A DNA stretch of 64,000 nt. It comes from Vibrio splendidus (GTDB lineage: Bacteria > Pseudomonadota > Gammaproteobacteria > Enterobacterales > Vibrionaceae). The stretch spans positions 62,001-126,000 of the forward strand of contig NZ_MCUN01000013.1 of assembly GCF_002873455.1 (NCBI RefSeq). Reading direction: 5' to 3'. Within the stretch, counting starts at the first letter, position 1. Each line of letters opens with the position of its first letter. The position numbers were made by a program, and so were the translations under genes. Under the pieces are notes generated by a model. The model saw nothing but the letters and a program-made list of their open reading frames with translations, was not told the DNA's origin and did no database searches. Of the stretch, positions 16,720 to 25,178 are shown piece after piece.

Positions 16720-18855
16720 TTGAAACCCTCTACGACATCATCTCTCCCCTTGTTACTCGCCGGACCCATTTTAAGAAAAACCACCGCTACTGAAGTGGTA
16801 CTTTGGTTAGCCACCAGCTCGCCCCTTGTTGGCAGGGCTAATATTTATATTCGAGAAACAGGCTTTTCTAACGAAAAAGATCTTTCTGACGCAGAGCAAG
16901 ATAAACCGTTTTATACCTCATCGCTTGAAGATCATGACTCTATTCAAGTCGGTACACATGCTTGGGTGACACTCATCCGCTTACAAGGTGAGTTTCCGAC
17001 CAACACGCCCCTTGAATATGATATTCACACAGAGTCAGGCTCACTGATAACTCAGGCTCCTCATCTTGTTTACAACGGTAAATCTCGTGTTGAGTTTAAG
17101 ATATCGACATCGGCTGATTATATTCTGCATGGCTCTTGCCGTAATCCGCATCATCCAAGCAAAGACAGTTTAGTCGCAGCCGATAACAAGGTTGCCGATC
17201 AAACTGTCCCAGAAAGACCGGATATGCTGATGATGAGCGGCGACCAGATCTACGCTGACCATGTGGCAGGCCCGACACTCGATGCTATCCAACAAGTGAT
17301 TCAACGGCTTGGCCTAGTGGGTGAAAGCCTACCTACCGATTCACAAATTAACCAAATCAACAGCAGTGACGCGCTTTATAGCAGCGAATATCACTTATAT
17401 CAGCGTCATCATTACTTGCCGCACCACTCGACTTCAGAATCCATGCTCGATAAGTTCTTTCCGAGTCGTGGCGTGCCGATTTTTAGCTCTACCGATTGTG
17501 AAAACCACTTGGTCACGCTGTCTGAGTTTATCGCGATGTACCTGTTAGTTTGGTCTCCGACACTATGGCAATGTATCAATCGAGATCGTTTAATTGAGAA
17601 TAACTTCACTCAAGGTGGACGCCAACTTACACCGACCGAACAGCAACAGTGGCGCGATGAAAGCGTTATCATTGATGATTTCATCGCTGGCCTACCGCAA
17701 GTGCACCGCCTATTCGCTCATATTCCAACGTACATGATCTTCGATGATCATGATGTCACTGATGATTGGAACCTGACTGTGGGTTGGGAACATGCCGTCG
17801 ACCAAAACCAGTTCGCCACTCAAGTCATAGGTAACGGTCTTGCTGCGTACTGGATGTGCCAAGGCTGGGGCAACAAACCGGAAAGCTTCAACGAAACGTT
17901 CATCGAGCAAGCAAGACAGCTTTTTGTTGTTCAAAGGCATGCTGTTCAACAAACGCGCCTTGATAAGCAAACGCATCTTGATAAACAAACGCGTCTTGAG
18001 AAACAAACGAATGATGTCAAACAAACGCATAATGTTGAACAAACGCATAATGTTGAACAAACGCATAATGAAACTGGCGATACCCATACGACTCACTCTG
18101 TTGGCAACATCGAACCAAACAAGCATCAAGCCTTCATTGAGATGCTAAGCCGCTTTGAAGAGTGGCATTACACAATAGATACCTCACCCAAAGTTATTGT
18201 GTTGGATACCCGAACGCGTCGCTGGCGCTCTGAGTCTCGCATGAATAAACCTTCAGGCTTGATGGACTGGGAAGCCTTAATTGAATTTCAACATCAATTG
18301 CTGCATCAAGAAAAAGTGGTGATTGTTTCTGCTGCGCCTATGTTTGGCGTAAAGTTTATCGAAACACTGCAAAAGATGGCGACCACAATTGGTAAGCCAT
18401 TAGTGATTGACGCTGAAAACTGGATGGCGCATCCGGGCAGTGCCAATACGTTAATCAGTATCTTTACCCATACAAAAACACCGACCAATTTTGTGGTACT
18501 TTCTGGTGACGTTCACTACTCCTTTGCTTACGACATAAAACTTAGGTATCGCCGCAACAGTCCGAATATCTATCAGATCACCTGCAGTGGCATTAAAAAT
18601 CAGTTCCCTGCTCCGCTGCTTAAATTCTGCGATGTATGGGACCGACTGTTATACAGCCCTCGCTCAATCTTGAACTATTTTACCAAGCGTAAGCGCTTGA
18701 AAATCGAGAAGCGTAGCCCTGACAACCAAACCTTCTATCGCCTTTCAAACCGCAGTGCGATTGGTGAATTGAGGTTAGATAATGAGGGTAAACCGCAATC
18801 GATCACGACACTCAGTGGTGACGGTAAAATTACACGCTTTCCTGAACCTGGCTAA
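16720..18855 (+). CDS. PhoD-like metallophosphatase / alkaline phosphatase D family protein
   Basis: The protein has 711 residues. Metal-binding motifs of the PhoD-like fold appear in order: LHGSCRNPHH near residue 145, MMSGDQIYADH near 170, MIFDDHDVTDDWNL near 345, and VVLSGDVHYSFAYD near 590. An N-terminal strand domain precedes the catalytic part. No signal peptide is evident, so it may act in the cytoplasm, unlike Bacillus PhoD. TTG at 16720 is the start, with AGG seven bases upstream. A 126-base tandem repeat inserts about 42 His/Thr/Gln-rich residues (KQTHLD-type units) between the DDHD motif and the next conserved block. This is probably a surface loop, because both flanks remain intact. 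The substrate is not predictable. Confidence 0.83.
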   Translation: MKPSTTSSLPLLLAGPILRKTTATEVVLWLATSSPLVGRANIYIRETGFSNEKDLSDAEQDKPFYTSSLEDHDSIQVGTHAWVTLIRLQGEFPTNTPLEYDIHTESGSLITQAPHLVYNGKSRVEFKISTSADYILHGSCRNPHHPSKDSLVAADNKVADQTVPERPDMLMMSGDQIYADHVAGPTLDAIQQVIQRLGLVGESLPTDSQINQINSSDALYSSEYHLYQRHHYLPHHSTSESMLDKFFPSRGVPIFSSTDCENHLVTLSEFIAMYLLVWSPTLWQCINRDRLIENNFTQGGRQLTPTEQQQWRDESVIIDDFIAGLPQVHRLFAHIPTYMIFDDHDVTDDWNLTVGWEHAVDQNQFATQVIGNGLAAYWMCQGWGNKPESFNETFIEQARQLFVVQRHAVQQTRLDKQTHLDKQTRLEKQTNDVKQTHNVEQTHNVEQTHNETGDTHTTHSVGNIEPNKHQAFIEMLSRFEEWHYTIDTSPKVIVLDTRTRRWRSESRMNKPSGLMDWEALIEFQHQLLHQEKVVIVSAAPMFGVKFIETLQKMATTIGKPLVIDAENWMAHPGSANTLISIFTHTKTPTNFVVLSGDVHYSFAYDIKLRYRRNSPNIYQITCSGIKNQFPAPLLKFCDVWDRLLYSPRSILNYFTKRKRLKIEKRSPDNQTFYRLSNRSAIGELRLDNEGKPQSITTLSGDGKITRFPEPG
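17950..18075. repeat. 18-bp tandem repeat, seven units, inside the PhoD-like gene
   Basis: Seven units of the form CAAACGCATAATGTTGAA start every 18 bases from 17950. Units 5 and 6 are identical, which suggests recent copying. The frame is kept, giving a six-residue repeat. Confidence 0.92.
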
Positions 18856-18995
18856 GAAAGTGCGCCTTATCGCTCGCGTATCCGTAATGTCAGTTTTAAG
18901 TAAAGACGCTTGCGATCACACTCTGTAGACCCAATAGTTATACTTATAGTTATCAGCGCTAAGCAACCCGATACAAATTTTAACTGGAGCTCGTT

Positions 18996-19445
18996 ATGTT
19001 CAATTCTCTCACGTCAATGTTTAAACAATTGATTGAAGGCCAGGACCTAAGCAAAAACCAAGGCACATCACCTAATATCGCAATCGCGAGTTTGTTGTGT
19101 GAAGTTGCAGGCGCCGACCATCAGATCAATGAATCAGAAAGAGTTGCCAAGCTTCAGCTTATTCAACGTTTGCTAGATTTAGATGAACAACAAGCGAAGA
19201 CGCTACTAGAACAAGCCGAACCCAAAGTTGAGCAATCAGTCTCGCTGTATGACTTTACATCTCAACTTAGAGATCTCTCTCAGCCAGTGCGAATCGACTT
19301 AATCAAAGCGATGTGGGAAGTGGCGCACGCAGACGGTGAAATTGACCCTATCGAAGACTCTGTGATCCGTAAAACAGCGGAACTTCTCTACGTTGACCAC
19401 AGTGATTTTATTAAGACTAAGCTAAACGTCCTCGGTAAAAGCTAA
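18996..19445 (+). CDS. TerB-family protein
   Basis: This small helical cytoplasmic protein of 149 residues has the TerB-like pattern of two acidic metal-binding turns, GADHQINESE near residue 40 and HADGEIDPIED near residue 110. The family is named from tellurite-resistance operons. In isolated form, as here, it is common in marine gamma-proteobacteria and its role is unknown. There are no ter neighbours, so tellurite resistance should not be inferred. GGAG six bases before ATG fixes the start. The gene stands alone downstream of the phosphatase, with 140 bases between them. Confidence 0.85.
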   Translation: MFNSLTSMFKQLIEGQDLSKNQGTSPNIAIASLLCEVAGADHQINESERVAKLQLIQRLLDLDEQQAKTLLEQAEPKVEQSVSLYDFTSQLRDLSQPVRIDLIKAMWEVAHADGEIDPIEDSVIRKTAELLYVDHSDFIKTKLNVLGKS

Positions 19446-19456
19446 CCAAGGGCTTT

Positions 19457-19511
19457 CTAATCGTGTTAATAGCCGCTAATCGTGTCAATGGCCGCCAATA
19501 GTGCAAACGAG
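19457..19511. repeat. 19-bp tandem repeat directly after the TerB stop codon
   Basis: CTAATCGTGTTAATAGCCG (19457-19475) is followed by CTAATCGTGTCAATGGCCG (19476-19494) and a diverged partial copy. The array begins 11 bases after the stop. Confidence 0.75.
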
Positions 19512-19554
19512 CTCTACTAGGCCGATAAGTATCGATTAAAATGGGCGGTAACTA

Positions 19555-19992
19555 TCAGCGTAATCGATCGCCATGCATGATGCCTTTGAGCTCTAACGGC
19601 GTGCCCTTTTTGGTGACATAAAGGCCGCGCTGATTTGATACCAACACACTACGCTTGCCTTGCGTTTGTTGAATGTATAAATGCTTGATATTGAAAGTTT
19701 GTTTATCTTGGGCCTGATCTTGGTCCAATTGATAAAAGTAGTAATGATTACCCCAGCGCAAGAACACACCAAACATTTGCTTGGTTTGAGCGATATTCCC
19801 ATCGATGTCGTATCCAATGTACTGCATTTTAACGCGACCATTTTCCAATCGAAGTGAGATTTTCTCCCAACCTACCATCGGATACTCTGCTTCGAATTTA
19901 TAGGTGCTTTTGGTTGCGAGCCCAGAGATTAAGCCTACATTTATAATCACAAAAAGCGTTGATAAAATAGGCATCCAAAACTTACGATTCAT
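19555..19992 (-). CDS. Small membrane-anchored periplasmic protein, ToxS-like in position
   Basis: The protein has 145 residues. One N-terminal membrane segment (WMPILSTLFVIINVGLISGL) is followed by about 115 residues of strand-rich periplasmic sequence (YPMVGWEKISLRLENGRVKM, FLRWGNHYYFYQLDQD). I do not recognise the family. It starts five bases after the stop of the ToxR-like gene, so the two are surely co-translated. The size, topology and pairing are those of ToxS and TcpH, which stabilise the periplasmic domain of their regulator partner. Sequence identity to ToxS is not evident, so the functional parallel is inference from arrangement. Confidence 0.7.
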   Translation of the reverse strand: MNRKFWMPILSTLFVIINVGLISGLATKSTYKFEAEYPMVGWEKISLRLENGRVKMQYIGYDIDGNIAQTKQMFGVFLRWGNHYYFYQLDQDQAQDKQTFNIKHLYIQQTQGKRSVLVSNQRGLYVTKKGTPLELKGIMHGDRLR

Positions 19993-19997
19993 ACTGG

Positions 19998-20993
19998 TTA
20001 TCCTCGCTCATCGTCATTGTCGTCATCACAAGAGAGCGACTTAAACTGATGGCTCATCTCTTTCCAGCGCCCGTTGATCAAAGCAACGGCTTGAATGTTC
20101 TGACACCCTACTCCGATGCGATGTAGGTAAAGCGAATCAACACCGAGTTCTGACACGGTGTTTAACTCGGTTAAGAGCGCTCGATCAAAATTCAAATTGT
20201 CGTGATAAACATCCATACCGTGATAGCTAGTCTTATCCATAAAAAACGCAAACTGATAAAACAGCAGGATAAGAAACACACTGGCTACGATCCCAGCGAT
20301 ACGAGATTGGTGACGAGTGATCAAGTGCTTCGTTTTAGACTGACGTGATTGCGGGTCCTGTAGCTTTGATTGCCCAGCTTGTCGGTTCATGCCTGAAGGT
20401 TTGAATGGTGGCGCTGATGTCAATTCATCGACGATGGCACCTTTCTCTGAAACGATGATGTTTTTCTCTGAAACGATAGCGACTTTATCTGAAACAATGT
20501 CGGCTTCCTTTGAAACAATAGCGGCTTTATCTGAAAATGCCGCTCCAACATGCGCTTCAACGGTAGGTGTTGGCATCGATAAATAACTACCTACCTGTTT
20601 CAAGCCGTTGAAGCTGTACCCTTCCTTCTGAACCGTTAAGATTTTGCAATCACACTCAAACGAATTTAATGCAGTACGAATGTTCTTAACCGCGACATTA
20701 AGTGAACTGCCCGTCACAACTCTGCCCGGCCAGCAATGTTCAAGTAAAAAGTCTCGACCAACGGCCTTTGGGCTATTTTTCACTAGATGTTCTAGGATCA
20801 GGCTTTCTGAGGGGGATAAAGCAACTCGCTTGCCAGATTCCGAATCAATGAGCGAATTATTGATCAGTTCGACACCCGAAGCATCTAAAGTGATTTTTTC
20901 ATGGCTATTGGCGTTCATTTCGGCGAGGTGTTCATAAATAAAAAGGTCATCAAAAAGGTGTTTGTTTGGTCGTTCTAATGCCAAACCATACAT
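19998..20993 (-). CDS. ToxR-like membrane-bound winged-helix transcription regulator
   Basis: The protein has up to 331 residues. An OmpR/ToxR-type winged helix spans residues ~35-130 (RVALSPSESLILEHLVKN, DFLLEHCWPGRVVTGSSLNV, VQKEGYSF). A linker follows with five heptapeptide repeats (SDKVAIV, SEKNIIV and the like), then a basic stretch. A single membrane helix (IAGIVASVFLILLFYQFAFF) lies near residue 245, and a short periplasmic tail of ~70 residues contains two cysteines. Like ToxR, TcpP and CadC it would bind DNA from the membrane. Met26 (20918) is an alternative start closer to the DNA-binding domain; neither start has a good ribosome site. It forms an operon with the ToxS-like gene. It is not ToxR itself, as the periplasmic part differs. 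Confidence 0.8.
   Translation of the reverse strand: MYGLALERPNKHLFDDLFIYEHLAEMNANSHEKITLDASGVELINNSLIDSESGKRVALSPSESLILEHLVKNSPKAVGRDFLLEHCWPGRVVTGSSLNVAVKNIRTALNSFECDCKILTVQKEGYSFNGLKQVGSYLSMPTPTVEAHVGAAFSDKAAIVSKEADIVSDKVAIVSEKNIIVSEKGAIVDELTSAPPFKPSGMNRQAGQSKLQDPQSRQSKTKHLITRHQSRIAGIVASVFLILLFYQFAFFMDKTSYHGMDVYHDNLNFDRALLTELNTVSELGVDSLYLHRIGVGCQNIQAVALINGRWKEMSHQFKSLSCDDDNDDERG
20442..20546. repeat. 21-bp tandem repeat, five units, in the linker of the ToxR-like gene
   Basis: Units of the type TTTCTCTGAAACGATAGCGA plus one base start at 20442, 20463, 20484, 20505 and 20526. They encode the heptapeptide repeats between the DNA-binding domain and the membrane helix. Confidence 0.88.
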
Positions 20994-21204
20994 AGAAAAG
21001 AATAGCGGTAAGTTTAGCCAATAATTAAGCCAAATATAAGCTCAGCGAGTAACAAGATGAAATAACAATAAGGTGAGTCAGTCACGTAAACTCACTCACC
21101 TTTGAACATAGCCCAAGGTTTAACTCTAAACTTGTCATTGTCCTATATTAAAACCTCGTTATTACGCAATCTGAAAACGGGGTCACAATTCTGTTCTAGC
21201 GAAA

Positions 21205-21900
21205 TTAAAGTTCCAGTTTGAATCCGAGTTCACTCACCATAACTTCAGCGAACCCTAACTTTACCGCATTCAACTGACTGGCAACTTCGCGTGCTTGCTC
21301 TTCGTTTTTGGCCAATATTGCCATTGAATAAACAGGCCTGATCATCGCTTTTTGGTTTGGCTTCTCTTGTGCTATTTCTTGATGTTTTAAGTAAGCAGAA
21401 GTAATTACACCTTGAGCACTCCAATCGACAACCATTTGCAAATCTTTGCTAATAACCTCATCGACAATGAATTGATTTTCAGGCTCTTTCCAAGCGAGCT
21501 CTACTGCGTAGTTTGTGAAAGCGACATCGGTGTTTAACCACTTGTTACCGATGTCTCTGATTTCAGTCACCTCAACAAGCTCTTTAAATTGGAATGGTAA
21601 GTTACCAATCAACTCTCTAACGTGCTGTTCGCTATCCGCTTCAATCACAAACTTAATCATCGGGAATTTTTTATCCCCAATAAAGCTTTCTGAAATGAAC
21701 ATGTCGTGCACTAAGCCCGCATTAATTAGGTTGGCAAATGCCTTTTTCTGACGAGGCATTACCTCAAATACCGCTTGAGCATCATCGGTTTTCCAAGCCA
21801 CTGACACACCGTAAGCTGCGGCATGAACATGGGTTGAAAAAAGAAGGGGTGAAAGTAGTAAGCTAAAAATAGCTAAAAAGGTTCCTAGAGTCGTTTTCAT
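21205..21900 (-). CDS. Exported protein with two tandem ferredoxin-like (YCII/muconolactone-isomerase-like) repeats
   Basis: The protein has 231 residues, with a signal peptide ending HVHAAAY. The mature part seems internally duplicated. GVSVAWKTDDAQAVFEVMPR near residue 33 corresponds to AVELAWKEPENQFIVDEVIS near residue 130, each followed by a helix and a strand ending in an aromatic residue. This is the layout of dimeric alpha/beta-barrel proteins such as YCII or muconolactone isomerase, but fused in one chain and secreted. It lies 16 bases after the small ABM-domain gene, so the pair is an operon. No catalytic residues are obvious. The function is unknown and the fold assignment is tentative. 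Confidence 0.6.
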   Translation of the reverse strand: MKTTLGTFLAIFSLLLSPLLFSTHVHAAAYGVSVAWKTDDAQAVFEVMPRQKKAFANLINAGLVHDMFISESFIGDKKFPMIKFVIEADSEQHVRELIGNLPFQFKELVEVTEIRDIGNKWLNTDVAFTNYAVELAWKEPENQFIVDEVISKDLQMVVDWSAQGVITSAYLKHQEIAQEKPNQKAMIRPVYSMAILAKNEEQAREVASQLNAVKLGFAEVMVSELGFKLEL

Positions 21901-21916
21901 TGTATTGGCTTCCTAA

Positions 21917-22273
21917 TTAGTCGCGAATAATTTCATACAAGTTAGGTTCAGCAGAAACCCCTTCAATTTTTAAAGGTGGTAATTCCTTTCTCATCGCCTG
22001 TATCGCATCATGGAAATGCTTTTTGCTTTCCCATTCTGCAACATTAATGAAACGGTATGTCGCGTCCGAGCTTAAAGATCGGTGCAATTTGGTAGAGAGA
22101 TATCCGGGCTGCTTAACCAATATATCTCTCGCATTTTCCCAATACGCTAATGTAGCGGCTTCATGGACTGGCTCGACTGAAAAAGTGTTTATCAATACAA
22201 CGGGTTGCGCCGAAACTAACGCACTTAGGCTTAGCGCCCCCATTGCCAATCCATATTTAATAATGTTCATCAT
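21917..22273 (-). CDS. Exported antibiotic-biosynthesis-monooxygenase (ABM) domain protein
   Basis: The protein has 118 residues. A signal peptide (IIKYGLAMGALSLSALVSAQ) precedes an ABM-type ferredoxin-like domain: VVLINTFSVEPVHEAATLAY, then KQPGYLSTKLHRSL and YRFINVAEWESKKHFHDAI. ABM domains bind small aromatic or haem-like ligands, and most are cytoplasmic. The clear signal peptide makes this a periplasmic or secreted member. AAGGAG six bases before the first of two ATGs supports the start at 22273. It is co-transcribed with the two-domain protein downstream, which has the same general fold, so the two may act on one ligand. Confidence 0.75.
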   Translation of the reverse strand: MMNIIKYGLAMGALSLSALVSAQPVVLINTFSVEPVHEAATLAYWENARDILVKQPGYLSTKLHRSLSSDATYRFINVAEWESKKHFHDAIQAMRKELPPLKIEGVSAEPNLYEIIRD

Positions 22274-22454
22274 CCTAATCTCCTTGTTTTGGGTGAGCTA
22301 ACGCTACCACCTAACCCTACCCAATCAAGGTCGAAACCTGCGATTTAATATTAATTAAAAAGCTAAATTTCAAACGAATATTATTCACTCGTAAAATAAG
22401 CGATGTAGCCATTCACTATTGATAAACCACTTGTTGAAATTAGGTTTTTTGGGG

Positions 22455-22564
22455 TAGTCATTGCCTTCAACGTAAATAGTCATTGCGCTTAATGTGAATA
22501 GTCATTGCGCTCGACGTGAATAGTCATTGCCCTCAATTGGGGTCGTCATTACCCTCAAATAATA
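22455..22564. repeat. 22-bp tandem repeat, five units, intergenic
   Basis: TAGTCATTGCGCTCGACGTG-type units begin at 22455, 22477, 22499, 22521 and 22543 with an exact 22-base period. The whole gap 22274-22671 holds this array, the terminator and the promoter of the ABM operon; no gene is visible. Confidence 0.9.
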
Positions 22565-22569
22565 GGCAC

Positions 22570-22600
22570 AAAAAAACCACCTAATAAGTAGGTGGTTCTT
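22570..22600 (-). terminator. Terminator of the exonuclease gene
   Basis: ACCACCTA (22576-22583) pairs with TAGGTGGT (22589-22596). On the reverse strand it is followed by T7, and on the forward strand by a weaker T-rich tract. It adjoins the 22-bp array. Confidence 0.8.
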
Positions 22601-22671
22601 TATTTTAATAACTCACAAAATTCAGGCTGGCTTTCAGTTATTAACTAAGCGCCTCTCTGAAATACAAACGA

Positions 22672-23202
22672 TTACAACATCGTCAGTGCAAGCTTTGCCA
22701 AGTTATAAGCGTCAACATAACCAGAGTGCTGACGACCTTCCCACTCAATGTTTTTCGCTTCTTGAGCAGCACGGTGACCAATACGTTTCTCTTTCAATCG
22801 ATTCTGAACTCGATAAAGCGTGGCAATATTCAAGAACTCGCTGAACGGAGGTTCAATGCCTTTCTCAATACACTCTTTGTGTAAGATAAGGTCATCACGC
22901 CCCCAAGCTGCATAGATCTTCTTGGGGCCACCGAAATTCTTGATCATCGACTTGATAACAGACTCTAATGGGCGACCCTGTTTTTCGATTTTACGAGGTG
23001 TAATGCCCGTTAACTCGGCACAGAATAGAGAGACTTCGTCTTTTTCAGGCTTAACGTAATATTGCGCGCGCTTCACGATGGTTCCAGAGACAAGATCGAT
23101 CTCAGCAAGACCAATTTCAATGATCTCCCCTGTTGTTCCTACACCGTCTTCGCTCCAACAGCACATTTCCAAATCGAAACACACCACTCGATTGTGATTC
23201 AT
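22672..23202 (-). CDS. DEDDh-type 3'-5' exonuclease (ERI-1-like group)
   Basis: The protein has 176 residues. The four acidic residues and histidine of the DEDDh exonuclease fold can be placed: D and E in VVCFDLEMCCW near residue 10, D in AAWGRDDLIL near 103, and H and D in RQHSGYVDAYNLAK near 160. It is a single domain, closest in size and layout to the ERI-1/KapD-like group acting on RNA or DNA ends. It is not DnaQ or RNase T, both of which differ in motif spacing and length. AGG six bases before ATG supports the start. It is monocistronic, and its substrate is unknown. Confidence 0.85.
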   Translation of the reverse strand: MNHNRVVCFDLEMCCWSEDGVGTTGEIIEIGLAEIDLVSGTIVKRAQYYVKPEKDEVSLFCAELTGITPRKIEKQGRPLESVIKSMIKNFGGPKKIYAAWGRDDLILHKECIEKGIEPPFSEFLNIATLYRVQNRLKEKRIGHRAAQEAKNIEWEGRQHSGYVDAYNLAKLALTML

Positions 23203-23289
23203 ACGTCGCCTAATTCTCTCGTCAAAAATTTCGTGAAATTGTACATGAGCCTAATAAAGAACTCGACCCCAGTTGCATCAAGTGCTCAT

Positions 23290-24828
23290 TTAGCCTGCAA
23301 TTGTGACTCGATTTCGGCCATTTGACTTACTTAGATACAACATGCTGTCGGTTTTTTGAAGAAGCTCTTCAATATCTTCATTTGTACGGATGGTAGCCCC
23401 GATGCTTAGAGTGCAACTCAATAGCTGACCATAATGCTCGCAATAAGACTCACTCACCGTATCTAAAATACATTCTAAATAGCGACTCAATGCGTCATGT
23501 TCAGTGATACTCGAAATGATACCGAACTCGTCCCCTCCCATACGAAATAGATTATCTCCAGACTTCAAGCTCACTGAGATAACCTTAATCACATGGATAA
23601 GTAACGCATCACCGGCTGGGTGCCCGAATTTATCATTGATCTCTTTAAACTTATCAACATCAAACACGATTAAGCTAAACGGTTTGTCGCTTTGTACCGA
23701 TTGACCGAGCATCTTATTAAAAGCTCGGCGATTATAAATTTCCGTTAAACTGTCATGATCGGCAAGAAAACGAAGTTCTTCTGTTCTTTCATCAATCATT
23801 CGATACAAACGCTCTTTCTCTCGAATTTGCAGGTTCACAATATAAGCAAGCAATAATGAAATAGTGGTACCAACGATGCCGATTCCCGCCAACACTAAGT
23901 AGCCATTAAATGAAATACAGGCATCTATCTTGAAGTCAATAATCCACTCACGGTTAGTCAGCGTGATTCTCTTGGTAATGTGTTGTCCAGTGACCTCTTC
24001 ATAACCATTTGTTTCGAACATTATCGGGGCATCTTCAGCTTCAAAACCGTTATCGGTAACACGTACATAAACGTCCATATCACCGACAGTAGATGCCAGA
24101 AGTTTCTCAAAATAGTATGTAGTACGAACAACACCAATCACAACCCCTAACAAATTGTCGGTTTGACCATCAAACACAGGGTGGTAGACCAACATTCCGC
24201 TCTTGGGTGTGTCGCTATCTAAACCATCTTGCAATAGACGAACTTTGTCTGAAATATTCGCTTCACGTGTTTTTTTAATATTCTCAATGATCAGATTAAA
24301 CCGCTCACGAGAAGAGTAAAAACCCAAAACACCGTTGTTCACTGGATCATTCGGATAAATATCTGTCGCGATAAATACAGGCTCGCCACCCAAGATGTAA
24401 CCATAAGTTTTTGGCCCATGTTTAGGGACCGTAAACACTCTATAGGATGGGTATTGAGCTTTCATTTTGATGGTGTGTTCGGCAATATCTTCTGCCGCGA
24501 CTTTTTGCATCCATTGCAATCCGATCAGGCTTTTCGAACCATTAATCGTTTGCTCAGCAAAACGATCAAATCGAACACGACTATCTACATCATTAGAATA
24601 GAAAAAGTTCGCACCGGAACCGATATAAGCGACATCGTTATCAATAAACGCTTTTAAACTGAGCGTTTGATGCTGAGCAAAGCTGTCCAGATTCTCATTC
24701 AAAGACCGATTTTGATTCAATGCAACCAAAACAAAACACAACACCGTCATCAAAAATGTGGCAAAAAAGACAACTAACGGCAACGTTCGTTTCTTCAACC
24801 CTGTTATAGGGTCGGTAGTGTGGGGCAT
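23290..24828 (-). CDS. Membrane-bound CHASE-GGDEF diguanylate cyclase
   Basis: The protein has 512 residues. A first membrane helix (LPLVVFFATFLMTVLCFVLV) is followed by a periplasmic CHASE domain (YIGSGANFFYSNDVDSRVRF, LIGLQWMQKV, GYILGGEPVF). A second helix (YLVLAGIGIVGTTISLLLAY) lies near residue 320, then a short coiled coil and a GGDEF domain with RMGGDEF intact. The position of the usual RxxD inhibitory site reads KSGD, so product inhibition at that site is probably lost. The start at 24828 has GGGAAG upstream. The ligand of the CHASE domain is unknown. It appears to be a single-gene unit. Confidence 0.9.
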   Translation of the reverse strand: MPHTTDPITGLKKRTLPLVVFFATFLMTVLCFVLVALNQNRSLNENLDSFAQHQTLSLKAFIDNDVAYIGSGANFFYSNDVDSRVRFDRFAEQTINGSKSLIGLQWMQKVAAEDIAEHTIKMKAQYPSYRVFTVPKHGPKTYGYILGGEPVFIATDIYPNDPVNNGVLGFYSSRERFNLIIENIKKTREANISDKVRLLQDGLDSDTPKSGMLVYHPVFDGQTDNLLGVVIGVVRTTYYFEKLLASTVGDMDVYVRVTDNGFEAEDAPIMFETNGYEEVTGQHITKRITLTNREWIIDFKIDACISFNGYLVLAGIGIVGTTISLLLAYIVNLQIREKERLYRMIDERTEELRFLADHDSLTEIYNRRAFNKMLGQSVQSDKPFSLIVFDVDKFKEINDKFGHPAGDALLIHVIKVISVSLKSGDNLFRMGGDEFGIISSITEHDALSRYLECILDTVSESYCEHYGQLLSCTLSIGATIRTNEDIEELLQKTDSMLYLSKSNGRNRVTIAG

Positions 24829-25039
24829 ACAGCTTCCCATGTGATGTTATTTCGAGTCGAAAGTATACACTGCCGGAATGCTAGGCTCTATTTATCTTTG
24901 GCTCTGACAATGGGATAAAACTAACACTATTTACAACCCATGGACATTTGCGGCTAACAAACCAACAAATCTCGATTAATTTTCAAGCTAACTCACCAAA
25001 AAGCCAGTTTATTGAAAACATTAAATAAAGCCCTTAAGC

Positions 25040-25067
25040 CTTGAATATGCTAGTATCCACCCATATT
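25040..25067 (+). promoter_or_regulatory. Predicted sigma-32 (heat-shock) promoter of the DUF2760-Hsp70 operon
   Basis: CTTGAA (25040-25045) is followed after 13-14 bases by ACCCATAT (25059-25066), against the sigma-32 consensus CTTGAAA and CCCCATNT. A second CTTGAAA at 25073-25079 has a poorer -10 partner (CCTTAT). The start of transcription would fall near 25075, about 100 bases before the first gene. The rest of the gap 24829-25178 shows no gene. Confidence 0.65.
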
Positions 25068-25178
25068 TATAGCTTGAAAGTGACCAATTCGGCCTTATGC
25101 CACTAAGTTTCTTTCCAACCTGTATATTCCTTTAAACCGACGAATATGCCGTTAAATCAATTTTAAAGAGAAATCACT

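Noticed and set aside
18996..19445. Tellurite-resistance gene
   Set aside because: The TerB-type fold alone does not imply this. No other ter genes are nearby.
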